Source: Nannocystis pusilla
GTDB lineage: Bacteria; Myxococcota_A; Polyangia; Nannocystales; Nannocystaceae
NCBI RefSeq assembly: GCF_026626665.1
Contig: NZ_JAPNKE010000002.1
Location: forward strand, 9,630,001 to 9,694,000
Length of the DNA stretch: 64,000 nucleotides
Direction: 5' to 3'
The position numbers and the translations under genes were made by a program. This document shows positions 26,968-37,562 of the stretch, piece after piece; the stretch's first letter is position 1; each line of letters starts with the position of its first letter. Below the pieces are notes generated by a model. It was given only the letters and a program-made list of their open reading frames with translations, was not told the origin of the DNA and did no database searches.

Positions 26968-27226
26968 TATGTCTTCCAGGACAGGTGGGGTCGGAGCGGC
27001 GATCGCCGGGCCCGGCAAGCGGACACGTCCCGCAGGGGGTGGGGGTGGGGCGGCCACGAGCGCCGTGCTCGGAGCGAGGACCTGTCCCTGGGGACATCTG
27101 CTTCGCGTCGCCACGCGCGCCGAGTCCGACGCGCGTGCTTGCGGGGCCCATGAGTCGTCGTTCCACGCGCTCGCGCGCTCGGGCGCGTGACCGGAGCTGT
27201 CCGCAGGGACATGTGACTCGCGGACG
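26968..27226 (+). other. Module-rich noncoding spacer inside the export-gate cluster
   Basis: 259 bases that separate genes otherwise joined by overlaps. Three exact palindromic modules lie here: ATGTCT-TCCA-GGACAG at 26969-26984, CTGTCC-CTGG-GGACAT at 27082-27097 and CTGTCC-GCAG-GGACAT at 27197-27212. A decayed one is near 27023. The DNA between them is purine-rich with G runs. A 73-codon open frame here has no family resemblance and I do not call it. It may be an insertion built from or carrying these modules. Confidence 0.6.
26969..27212. repeat. Cluster of three palindromic modules
   Basis: Exact copies at 26969-26984, 27082-27097 and 27197-27212, spaced about 114 bases apart (113 and 115). 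The near-equal spacing could reflect duplication of a larger unit, though the intervening sequence is not obviously repeated. Confidence 0.75.
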
Positions 27227-27929
27227 GTGGGGCCGGTGATCGCGGGGCCGCTGGCGGCGTGGGCCTGGCTGACCCTGCGCCTGTTCGCGGTCCTGCACGC
27301 CCAGACGCTGTGGCGCACGGCCGCGGGCGGGACGTGGTGGGCGATCGCCGGCGCGCTGGCGGCCGTGCTGGCGGCGGCGTGGACCCCGGGGCGGATCGCG
27401 CCGGTGGCGTGGTCGTGGTGGTTGCTGGCGGCCGGCTTCGAGCTGCTGCTCGGCGCGGTGCTCGGCGCCCTCGTCAGCCTGCCCGGCGAGGCCGCGCTCG
27501 GGGCGGCGAGCCGCTCGGGGATGACGCTCGGGCTCGGCCGCGCGCGCGTTCGCGGCGCTGCAGCTGGCGCTGGTCGGTTCGCTGGCGCTGGTCGCAGGGC
27601 TGCACCGGCCGCTGCTCGCCGGGCTGCGGGCGTGTGCGACGCGCTGGCCCGTCGGCGAGCCGCACGGGTGGCAGCTGCAGCTCGACGTCGCGGCGGCGAG
27701 CGCGGCGGCCCACGAGGTCACGTTGCTGGCGCTCGGTCTGGCGACGCCGGTCCTGCTCACCGCGGCCGTCCTCGAGCTCGCGCTCGCGTGCGCCGCGAGG
27801 TCCGGGCCGGTCGCAGCGGTGGCGGCCGCGAGCCGGTCGTGGCTGGTCGCCGTCGCCGCGCTCACCGCCCTCGCCGCGGCCTGGGCCGTCCATCCGGAGG
27901 CGTGGCTGCAGGCCCTCCCGCGCGCCTGA
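27227..27929 (+). CDS. FliR/SctT-family export-gate protein, one frameshift
   Basis: About 233 residues after repair; FliR is usually about 260. The first frame gives repeated hydrophobic segments (VLHAQTLWRTAAGGTWWAIA, FELLLGAVLGALVSLPGEAA). A CGCGCGCGCG stretch at about 27540 appears two bases short, and the second frame continues RAFAALQLALVGSLALVAGL to the end. The C-terminal LATPVLLTAAVLELALACAA followed by SRSWLVAVAALTA parallels the FliR end (LPV..LL..E..LG..SR). FliR completes the P5Q4R1 gate. Start GTG 27227 or 27236. Confidence 0.7.
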
Positions 27930-27953
27930 GGCGTGATAACGTCCCCTCGTCGG

Positions 27954-29375
27954 ATGCTCCGCCTGTCTCACCGCTGGTGCGCCGCGATGTTGCTGCTGGC
28001 GACCTGCGGGCGCGGCGAGCCGGAGCCGGCCGATCTGCAGGCGCTGCGGCTGCCGACCGGCGCGCTGCTCTCGCCCGACGGCGCGTGGCTGTTCGTCAGC
28101 AACAGCAACCTCGACCTCGGGGTCAAGACCAGCACGCTCGTGGTCCTCAACCTGCGCGCGCTCGACCAGGCGTTCGCGGAGGAGCCGGCGCCGGCCGACG
28201 CCGAGCTCAGCGCGGCGTCGCCTTGCCGTGTCTCCGAGGCCATGTCCAAAGAGACAGCTGAAAAGGCGCAGCAGGTCGTCGAGTGCGAGGAGCGCTACTT
28301 CATCCAGCGCGCGCACTCGGTCCGGTTCACCAGCGGCGCCGGCAACATCGCCCTCGACCGGCCGATCGGCGACGACGGGCCGTGGCGATTGCTGGTGCCG
28401 TCGAGCCTCGAGGAGCGCGCGGTGACGTGGATCGACGTCGTGCGCGAGGCCGGCGGCATCGAGGTCGACTGCGGGCAGGACGGCGAGGGCGAGTGCGACG
28501 CGGCGCACTCGCTGCAGCGGCTCGGCAACGACCCCGCCGGCGCGCGCCTGCCGTCCGATCCGGCGCGGATCTTCGTCGACCGCGAGGGCTATCGCTTCGC
28601 CTACCTGCCGCACCTGCTCGGGGCGAGGATGACGCTCATCGCCCTCGACGCCGAGTACGGGCCGAAGATCACCGACATCACCGACGCCTCGCAGAGCTTC
28701 TTCTCCACCGAGCCGCTCGGCAAGGGCGTGCTCGCCGGCGGGTTCGCGGTCGACCAGCGCGCCTGCGACCCGACGGACGCGCCGCCGAGCAGCGAGGGCT
28801 GCACGCGCCCGCTGCTGTACGCCTCGCACCGCTTCTGGCCCGGCGTGCGGCTGTTCAGCGTCGAGACCGGGCGCGACACGATCGTGCGCTTCGGCAATCA
28901 CTGGCTGCTCGGGGTCAACCCGTACGCGGCGGGCGACCGCCCGTTCATGGGCGAGATCGAGTTCCTCGACCCGGACGTCGGCGACCGCCTGCTCGCGGTC
29001 CACACCACGCCGCCGTCGCTGTCGCTGGTCGACACCAGCCTCGGTGCGTCGGGCGAGCCGCTCAACGACCCGATCGACAGCGTCGCGCTGTGTCACAACC
29101 CGAACCTGCTGGCGGTCCACCGGCCCAAGCAGGGCGAGGCGATCGCGTTCATCAGCTGCTACTCCGACGACGAGGTCGCCGCGGTCGCGCTCGGCTCGTT
29201 CACCGTGATCGCCACCATCCCGGTCGACGACGGGCCCAACGAGCTGGTCGTCGACGAGGCGCGGCGCAAGCTGTACGTCGTGCACACGCTGGCGAGCACG
29301 ATCGGGGTCGTCGAGCTCGACAGCGCCTCGCCGCGGCGGCTGCAGATGATCCGCCGGATCGGCCTCGGCGGCTGA
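27954..29375 (+). CDS. Predicted lipoprotein with beta-propeller repeats
   Basis: 473 residues from ATG 27954. The N terminus is a lipoprotein-type signal (CAAMLLLATCGRGEPEP) with LATC as a slightly unusual lipobox. The body carries propeller-like strands: LLSPDGAWLFVSNSNLDLG near the start and NELVVDEARRKLYVVHTLAS near the end, in the style of YncE-like proteins. Paired cysteines (DCGQDGEGECD, CDPTDAPPSSEGC) suggest an oxidising compartment. A palindromic module (ATGTCC-AAAG-AGACAG, 28242-28257) is translated as MSKETA. Substrate and partner are unknown. It starts 25 bases after the export-gate genes. Confidence 0.65.
   Translation: MLRLSHRWCAAMLLLATCGRGEPEPADLQALRLPTGALLSPDGAWLFVSNSNLDLGVKTSTLVVLNLRALDQAFAEEPAPADAELSAASPCRVSEAMSKETAEKAQQVVECEERYFIQRAHSVRFTSGAGNIALDRPIGDDGPWRLLVPSSLEERAVTWIDVVREAGGIEVDCGQDGEGECDAAHSLQRLGNDPAGARLPSDPARIFVDREGYRFAYLPHLLGARMTLIALDAEYGPKITDITDASQSFFSTEPLGKGVLAGGFAVDQRACDPTDAPPSSEGCTRPLLYASHRFWPGVRLFSVETGRDTIVRFGNHWLLGVNPYAAGDRPFMGEIEFLDPDVGDRLLAVHTTPPSLSLVDTSLGASGEPLNDPIDSVALCHNPNLLAVHRPKQGEAIAFISCYSDDEVAAVALGSFTVIATIPVDDGPNELVVDEARRKLYVVHTLASTIGVVELDSASPRRLQMIRRIGLGG
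28242..28257. repeat. Palindromic module inside the propeller lipoprotein gene
   Basis: ATGTCC-AAAG-AGACAG, translated A-M-S-K-E-T-A. It lies in a predicted linker before a charged helix (EKAQQVVECEERY). Confidence 0.7.
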
Positions 29376-29450
29376 GCTGCGAGCGCGCGGACGCTCGAGC
29401 ATCCTCGCGCCGGCGTGCAGGCGCCCGAGCGAAGGCTGCGGGCCCGCGCG

Positions 29451-30380
29451 CTAGTTCTTGCGGAAGACCTGGCGCATCCACGCGCCGAGCTGGTCGCCGC
29501 GGTAGCGCAGCTGGTTCGTGAACACGAACTCGCGCAGCGCCTCGGCCAGGGAGGCCGCCGACGGGTAGCGGTCGTCGAGCGAGCGGGCCAGCGAGCGCAG
29601 CAGGATCTGCTCGAGCGGCGCCGGGATCGCCGGGTTGACCTCGCTCGGCCGCGGCACCTTGCACTGGCGCACGCTCTCGAAGGTCTCGATGTCGCTGTCG
29701 CGGCGGAACAGGCGGCGGCCGGTCAGCAGCTCGAAGAACACGATGCCGAGGGCGAACACGTCGCTGCGGGCGTCGAGCGGCGCGCCGCGGACCTGCTCGG
29801 GCGACATGTACGCGAGCTTGCCCTTGATGACGCCGGCCTGCGTCTGCACCGACGAGCTGGTCGCCTTGGCCAGGCCGAAGTCGATCAGCTTCACCTCGCC
29901 CTCGTAGGAGATCAGGATGTTGGGCGGGCTGATGTCGCGGTGGATGATGTTGAGCGGCCTGCCGTCGTCGCTCTTCTTGTTGTGGGCGTAGTCGAGGCCC
30001 TCGGCGCAGCGCGTGATGATGTAGCAGGCCTGCGCGAGCGGCAGGGCCTTGCCGGCCTTCTGGTGCAGGTCGAGCAGCGCCCCGACGTCGCGGCCCTCGA
30101 CGTACTCGAGCGCGATGTAGAAGGACTCGTCGTGGCGGCCGAGCTGGTAGATCTGGGCGATGTTGCCGTGCTGCAGCTGCACGGCCAGCTTCGCCTCCGC
30201 CTGGAACATGGCGATGAAGTTGGGATCGCGGGCGATGTGCGGCAGGATTCGCTTGATCGCCACCAGGCGCTCGAAGCTGTCGGCGCCGGTCAACTTGGCC
30301 TTGTACACCTCGGCCATGCCGCCGGCGCTGATGCGTTCGAGCACCTCGTAGGGACCGATCTTGTCGGGGGCCGTGGTCAA
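29451..30380 (-). CDS. Ser/Thr protein kinase
   Basis: 309 residues, a bare Hanks-type kinase domain with no sensor domain or transmembrane anchor. The glycine loop is reduced (ISAGGMAEVYKAK). Catalytic lysine VAIKRI, the catalytic loop HRDISPPNIL (Ser for Leu/Val, as in many myxobacterial kinases), DFGLAK, and APE read as SPEQ are all visible. TTG start at 30380. An ATG at 30459 in another frame would add NSGEPAPRPELTNSDAW-like residues if one base were missing, so the true start is uncertain. The substrate is unknown. Confidence 0.88.
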   Translation of the reverse strand: MTTAPDKIGPYEVLERISAGGMAEVYKAKLTGADSFERLVAIKRILPHIARDPNFIAMFQAEAKLAVQLQHGNIAQIYQLGRHDESFYIALEYVEGRDVGALLDLHQKAGKALPLAQACYIITRCAEGLDYAHNKKSDDGRPLNIIHRDISPPNILISYEGEVKLIDFGLAKATSSSVQTQAGVIKGKLAYMSPEQVRGAPLDARSDVFALGIVFFELLTGRRLFRRDSDIETFESVRQCKVPRPSEVNPAIPAPLEQILLRSLARSLDDRYPSAASLAEALREFVFTNQLRYRGDQLGAWMRQVFRKN

Positions 30381-30401
30381 CGCGGTGATTCTCGGCCCAC
30401 G

Positions 30402-30455
30402 CGTCGGAGTTCGTCAATTCGGGGCGAGGCGCGGGCTCGCCCGAATTGTCCGACG
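30402..30455. repeat. Large inverted repeat upstream of the kinase
   Basis: Inner arms CAATTCGGGGCGAG (30415-30428) and CTCGCCCGAATTG (30436-30448) with one bulged G and a 7-base loop. Outer arms are CGTCGGA (30402-30408) and TCCGACG (30449-30455). It ends 21 bases upstream of the TTG start. Could be an operator or a 5' RNA structure of the kinase mRNA; if translation starts at ATG 30459 it would be coding. Confidence 0.7.
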
Positions 30456-30524
30456 TCACGGGCAGGTCGAGGGCCGAGGCCGGCCGGCCACGGCCCTCGC
30501 GCTCAGCGTGCGCCGGTCACGCTC

Positions 30525-30564
30525 TCGCAAAATAAACAGGATCCGCGCCGTATGGTGCGGATCC
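30525..30564 (-). terminator. Terminator of lon
   Basis: On the minus strand GGATCCGCACC and GGCGCGGATCC form an 11-bp hairpin with an ATAC loop (30539-30564), followed by TGTTTATTTT. It lies about 60 bases downstream of the lon stop. The remaining DNA up to 30620 holds nothing else I recognise. Confidence 0.8.
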
Positions 30565-30622
30565 CGGGTCGGGCGCATGACGGCCAGCGGCGATGCGTCG
30601 TCGGCCGTGGGCGCCCGCTCGA

Positions 30623-33006
<2,384 letters not shown>

Positions 33007-33057
33007 CTCGGTTCCTTTCGCTCCCCGCGGCTAAGCCTGCAGGGGTACGTGATGACG

Positions 33058-33094
33058 GTTGAACCGAACTTAAAACCGTTCAACTCGCCGTCAA
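33058..33094 (-). promoter_or_regulatory. Candidate lon promoter overlapped by an inverted repeat
   Basis: On the minus strand TTGACG (33094-33089) and TAAGTT (33072-33067) are 16 bases apart. The arms GTTGAAC (33058-33064) and GTTCAAC (33078-33084) form a perfect 7-bp inverted repeat whose centres are 20 bp apart, two helical turns, and they cover the spacer and -10. This is the layout of a repressor operator. The regulator is not known; the adjacent TetR gene is a candidate. Confidence 0.6.
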
Positions 33095-33723
33095 CTGCGG
33101 GGCCGGGGATCGGCGCGGCAGAGCCCGTGGACGAGGAGTTGATGCAGAGCCGTGACCTCACGCTCGAGCTCGTCAGGTGCACGACCGAAGAGCAGCGGCG
33201 GCACGAACGCGACGAACGCCTGCAGCAGCGTCGCCGCGGTGGCGGACGCATCCTTGATCGCGAACTCGCCGGCGTCTGCACCTGCTTGCAGCAGCTCGGC
33301 GATGATCTCGCGTTCGCGCCGGTGGTAGATCTCCTGCGCCTCGCGGATGGCCGGGCAAGCGTGACAGTGAACGAGCTCCGCGGCGTGCGCGCCGCGCTCG
33401 GCGAGGGCGAGGAAGGCACGCGTTCGCGCCACGAGCGCCGCTTGCAGACGGTGGGCGTAGAGCTTCTTGGGCGCGTTGGCGGCGCCGCGCATGGCGGCGA
33501 GCACCGCCTCGTGGCGGCGATGCGAGAGCTCGACCCAGATGGCGTCCTTGGCTTCGAACTCGAGATAGACCGAGCCGACGCTGACTCGAGCCTCGCGGGC
33601 GATCTCGGCGACGGTGGTCTTGGCGTGACCGTAGTGGTGGAGCAGTCGCTCGGCGGCGTCGAGGATCTGCGCGCGCCTCGGGTTGCCGAGGTCTCCCGCG
33701 GGGTACGTCCCGGACTGAGCCAT
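33091..33723 (-). CDS. TetR family transcriptional regulator
   Basis: 210 residues. N-terminal helix-turn-helix at about residues 15-60 (RRAQILDAAERLLHHYGHAK then TVAEIAREARVSVGSVYLEF), followed by a variable ligand domain with a CHAC pair. Encoded on the same strand as lon and upstream of it, separated by the lon promoter. An 18-bp palindrome lies 23 bases before its start, a likely autoregulatory operator. The ligand is unknown. Confidence 0.9.
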   Translation of the reverse strand: MAQSGTYPAGDLGNPRRAQILDAAERLLHHYGHAKTTVAEIAREARVSVGSVYLEFEAKDAIWVELSHRRHEAVLAAMRGAANAPKKLYAHRLQAALVARTRAFLALAERGAHAAELVHCHACPAIREAQEIYHRREREIIAELLQAGADAGEFAIKDASATAATLLQAFVAFVPPLLFGRAPDELEREVTALHQLLVHGLCRADPRPRS

Positions 33724-33746
33724 GACGAAACCACTACATCATTCAT

Positions 33747-33764
33747 CGTTTGAAAACACAAACG
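33747..33764. promoter_or_regulatory. Candidate TetR operator
   Basis: CGTTTG-AAAACA-CAAACG, an 18-bp palindrome with 6-bp perfect arms in an AT-rich island (33730-33765), 23 bases upstream of the TetR start. The placement fits autorepression. The rest of the gap to 33899 shows only a GAGGAA ribosome binding site for the next gene. Confidence 0.6.
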
Positions 33765-33899
33765 TGCGCGCGAGCAGTTCCGCCCGGTGATCCGATCGAG
33801 GTCAAGCGGACGCATACGCCGGCGTTGCAGCGGCGGCTCGTGAATAGCACCCTGCACCCCCGGGTCTGAAGGCCCCCGAAATCGCACGAGGAACCCTCC

Positions 33900-34277
33900 A
33901 TGTCGCTTCGCCCAGTTCTGTCCCTGCTCGCCGGTATGATGATTGTGTCCGCCCCCGCCACCACCTTCGCCGACTCGGCCGGCTCGATCGGCAACGTCGA
34001 CGCCGTGACCGTCTACGAGAGCAGCAGCGATGACTACGCGATGGCCAACGGCGTGCTGTCGGTGCGCGAGAAGTCCGGAACGAAGCGTGACTACAAGTGG
34101 GGCGGGTCGCTGTGCCCGGGCCGTAACGTGAGCGCCGCATCGATCTCGATGCTGTTCGACGCGCTCCGCTCGCAGACCCAGGTGGAGATCGTGCCGTCCT
34201 ACAAGGTCGGCAACGGCGCCACCCGCTGTCTCACCGGCTTCAAGCTGTCCTTCGACCGCCCCGAAGTGGCCGGCTGA
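33900..34277 (+). CDS. Small exported protein of unknown function
   Basis: 125 residues. Sec signal peptide MSLRPVLSLLAGMMIVSAPA with a cleavage site near TTFADS. The mature part of about 100 residues is polar, with two cysteines (SLCPGR, TRCLTG) that could form a disulfide. GAGGAA precedes the ATG. Transcribed away from the TetR gene. I do not recognise a family. Confidence 0.7.
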   Translation: MSLRPVLSLLAGMMIVSAPATTFADSAGSIGNVDAVTVYESSSDDYAMANGVLSVREKSGTKRDYKWGGSLCPGRNVSAASISMLFDALRSQTQVEIVPSYKVGNGATRCLTGFKLSFDRPEVAG

Positions 34278-34336
34278 TAAGCTGAAACTTGCGCAGGTTC
34301 TTGGCGCGCGCCCGGGCGCGCTAAAAGCCTCGCTCC

Positions 34337-34939
34337 GTGGACCTCGACGCCACCACCCCGCCGAGCCGCGCTCGCGTCGCGCTCGCCTGGCGGGTCGGTG
34401 TGCGGCCGAGGTCTCCGCGTCTCGTGCCGGCGCTGCTGTGCCTGGCGCTCGCGGCCGCGATCCCGCATCGACTCGATGCGTCGCTGGCGTCGGCGCTGCG
34501 GGCGGCGTGGTCGGGCGAGGGGGCGTATGTCCTTTGGGACATGTGCTTTGCGACCTGGCCGATGGTCGTGGCCGGGGCGGCCGTGGTGGTGACGCTGGCG
34601 ACGGCGGCGAGCGGTTCATTCGGCTGGGTCGAGGGTGAGCGCTCGCGGCTCGGCCGGGTCGGCGCGGTGCGACCTGGCGTCGGTTCGGCGGTGGTCGCCG
34701 TGGCGGTGCTGATCGTGCTGGCGCTGGCGGTGCGCGGGGTAATCGCCGGGGCGGCGCGTGGGGTCGCGGCCGGAGAGGCGAGCCTGGTCGCGCTGTGGGT
34801 GGAGTGGCTCCGGCGCGCGTTGCTGGCGGCGGGCTGCGTGACGCTGGTGGCCGCGGTGCTCGAGCTGGTGCTGATGCGCGGGGCGCTGCGGCGGGCGCTG
34901 TACCAGACGCGGCGCGAGGCGGAGGAGAGTTCGCGGTGA
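34337..34939 (+). CDS. FlhB/SctU-like export-gate protein lacking the cytoplasmic autocleavage domain
   Basis: 200 residues from GTG 34337. The N terminus matches the FlhB pattern T-P-x-x-R-x-x-x-A-x-x-x-G-x-x-P-R-S (TTPPSRARVALAWRVGVRPRS). Four hydrophobic segments follow. The end, RRALLAAGCVTLVAAVLELV then RRALYQTRREAEESSR, resembles the linker into the FlhB cytoplasmic domain (canonical R..RMSRREVKEE). The gene then stops, so the NPTH autocleavage domain that switches substrates is absent. A palindromic module at 34527-34542 is translated YVLWDM. The stop overlaps the priA start. Assignment is by pattern, not by a search. Confidence 0.6.
   Translation: MDLDATTPPSRARVALAWRVGVRPRSPRLVPALLCLALAAAIPHRLDASLASALRAAWSGEGAYVLWDMCFATWPMVVAGAAVVVTLATAASGSFGWVEGERSRLGRVGAVRPGVGSAVVAVAVLIVLALAVRGVIAGAARGVAAGEASLVALWVEWLRRALLAAGCVTLVAAVLELVLMRGALRRALYQTRREAEESSR
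34527..34542. repeat. Palindromic module inside the FlhB-like gene
   Basis: ATGTCC-TTTG-GGACAT, perfect arms, A/T outer pair instead of C/G. Read in frame as Y-V-L-W-D-M in the first periplasmic loop. Confidence 0.8.
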
Positions 34940-37488
34940 GCGAGCGGCTGGTTTCGGTGGCGCTGCCGGTGGCGCTCGACCGCGGGTTCACGTACGCGGT
35001 GCCGACGTCGTGGCCGAGCGCGCCGGAGCCGGGGGCGCGCGTGCTGGTGCCGTTCGCCAACCGTGGGCTGGTGGGAGTGGTGCGCGCGGCCCCGCCGGAG
35101 AAGCTGAACGGGGCGCGGATCAAGCTGCTCGAGGAGGTGCTCGATCCGCCGGGCGCGCCGTCGTTGACGCCGAAGCTGGCGCGGCTGTGCGAGTGGGTGG
35201 CGGACTACTATGTGGCGCCGGTCGGCGAGGTCTACCGGCTGGCGCTGCCGGGCTTGCTGACGGGACATGATGTCCGAAGGGTCATGTTGTCCGAGGCCGG
35301 GGCGCAGGCGCTGACGGCCGCGCGCGAGGTGGTGCTGCAGCCGGTGGACGACGCGGGGCTGCCGACGGCGGCGGAGCAGCGGGTGCTGGCGGCGCTGGCG
35401 TCGGCGCCCGGGGCGAGCTCGCGGTCGAACGGTTGATCGACCTGCGCCCGCGCATCCCCGGGGTGCTGCGGCTGATCGGCGACCTCGCGGCCAAGGAGCT
35501 GTGCACGATCTCCTGGGACGAGGCCGGCGGCGAGGGGGCGCGCGTCGAGGCCCACTACCGCCGCACGGACTATCTCCGCGGAGCGGCCACCGCGGAGGAG
35601 ACGCTGCGTGAGCACATCGGCCGCAGCAAGCAGCGGCGGGCGCTGCTCGACCTGCTCGAAGGGGCAGGTTCGTGGGTGCCGGCGGGCGAGCTGCGCGGGC
35701 CGTTCCCGGGCTACAAGAAGCTGCTCGAGCCGCTCATCGCGGCCGGGCTGGTGGGGGTGGAGGAGCGGCTGCGGGCGCTCGATCCGTTCGCGGCGGAGAC
35801 GATCGAGCCGTCGCTGCCGCAGGCGCCGACGGCCGATCAGGCGGCGGCGCTGGCGACGTTGCGCGGCGACCTCGAGGCGGGCAAGTTCGCGGCGTCGCTG
35901 CTGCACGGGGTGACCGGCAGCGGCAAGACGGAGGTGTACCTGCAGCTGATCGCGGACGCGCGGGCGCGCGGGGGCGGAGCGATCGTGTTGGTGCCGGAGA
36001 TCGCCCTGACCCCGCAGCTGTCGGATCGCTTCCGGGCGCGCTTCGGTGAGACGGTGGCGGTGCTGCACAGCGGGCTGACGCCGCGCCAGCGGCTCGACGC
36101 GTGGCAGCAGATCCGTATGGGTGCGCGGCCGATCGTGATCGGGGCTCGCTCGGCCGTGTTCGCGCCGGTGCCGGACCTCAAGGTGATCGTCGTCGACGAG
36201 GAGCACGACGGGTCGTTCAAGCAGGAGGAAGGGGTCCGCTACAGCGCGCGCGACGTGGCGCTGGTGCGGGCGCGCGACGCGTCGGCGGTGGCGCTGCTGG
36301 GCAGCGCGACGCCGGCGCTCGAGACGTACGAGTCGGCGCGCTCGGGGAAGATCCGCTGGCTGCGGATGACGACGCGACCGACGACGCGGCCGCTGCCCGC
36401 CGTGGAGCTCATCTCGTTGGCGACGCATCGGCCCGACCCGGAGACGCTGCTGACGGGACGCCTGCGCACGGCGCTGGCGGAGACGGTGGCGGCGGGCGAG
36501 CAGGCGATCGTGTTCCTCAACCGCCGCGGCTTTGCGACCACGTTGCTGTGCGATCACTGTGGGGCGCTGCATCACTGCCCCGACTGCAGCGCGCCGGCGA
36601 TGACGTACCACCTCGGGCGCAACCGCTTGATGTGTCACTGGTGCGGGTTCATCGAGGCGCCGCCGGAGCGCTGCGTGGAGTGCGGCGAGGGCGAGCTGCT
36701 GCACGGCAACGCGGGGACGGAGCGGATCGAGCTGGCGCTGGCGAAGGACGTGCCGGGCGCGCGGGTGCTGCGGCTCGACCGCGACACGAGCCGCGGCAAG
36801 GGGTTGCTGGAGACGCTGGCGCAGTTCCGCCGGCGCGAGGCCGACATCCTGGTGGGGACGCAGATGCTGTCGAAGGGGCACGACTTCCGGGGTGACGCTG
36901 GTGGGGATCCTCCAGGGCGACCACGGGCTCGGGCTGCCCGACATTCGCGCGTCGGAGCGGACGTTCCAGCTGCTGACGCAGGTGGCGGGCCGAGCTGGCC
37001 GCGGGGACAGGCCAGGGCGCGTGCTGATCCAGGCCTACGGGATCAAGAACCCGGCGATCGCGTTCGCGGCCGAGCACGACTTCGAGGCGTTCGCGGCGTG
37101 GGAGCTCGACAAGCGCCGCGAGCTCCACAACCCGCCGTTCGGCCACCTGGCGCTGGTGCGGATCTCGGGGCCGGACCAGGTGGCGGTGCAGCGGCGCGCG
37201 GAGGAGCTGGCGGTGGTCATCCGCGCGGCCGCGGAAGAGGTGCGGCGCAAGCACGCGGAGGAGCCGGGGAGCGCCGAGGCGCCGCCGCCGGTGCAACTGC
37301 TGGGGCCGAAGGCATCGCTCATCGAGCGGGTGAACCGCCGCGTGCGCTGGCAGATGCTCATCCGCGCGAGCAGCCGGCCTCCGCTGCGCTGGTTGCTGCG
37401 ACAGCTGCGGCCCCGCCTCGGCGAGGCGGGCAGCGGGGAGTTCAAGACGATGGCGAACGTGGATGTCGACCCGCAGTCGCTGATCTGA
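34936..37488 (+). CDS. priA: Primosomal helicase PriA, two frameshifts
   Basis: Restarts stalled replication forks by loading the replicative helicase. GTG 34936 overlaps the previous stop. Breaks: at about 35415 one G is missing (joined reading GELAVERLIDLRPRI), and at about 36889 two G's are missing in KGHDFRGVTLVGILQGDHGL. Motifs: Walker A VTGSGKTEVYLQL, DEEHD box, GSATPALET, four-cysteine zinc pairs (CDHCG, CPDC, CHWC, CVEC) and AGRAGRG. Repaired length is about 850 residues. A compound palindromic module at 35263-35285 is translated GHDVRRVM. Confidence 0.93.
35263..35285. repeat. Compound palindromic module in priA
   Basis: GGACAT followed by G and ATGTCC-GAAG-GGTCAT: two overlapping, partly decayed modules. 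It lies in the poorly conserved segment between the N-terminal DNA-binding domain and the helicase. Confidence 0.6.
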
Positions 37489-37540
37489 GCGCGTGGCGCC
37501 GGATGCGGTCGCGCACCTCCGACGCCTAGCGCCCCGAGGG

Positions 37541-37556
37541 CTGTCTTTTTAGACCT
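37541..37556. repeat. Decayed palindromic module between convergent genes
   Basis: CTGTCT-TTTT-AGACCT lies between the priA stop (37488) and the convergent stop at 37563. The T run and short stem could also act as a terminator. Confidence 0.55.
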
Positions 37557-37562
37557 GTTCGA

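Noticed and set aside
26969..27190. 73-codon open frame between the FliQ- and FliR-like genes
   Set aside because: No ribosome binding site or family resemblance, and it is composed largely of palindromic modules and G-rich sequence.
36995..37010. CTGGCC-GCGG-GGACAG in priA
   Set aside because: It encodes the conserved AGRAGRGDRPG helicase motif; similarity to the module is probably coincidental.
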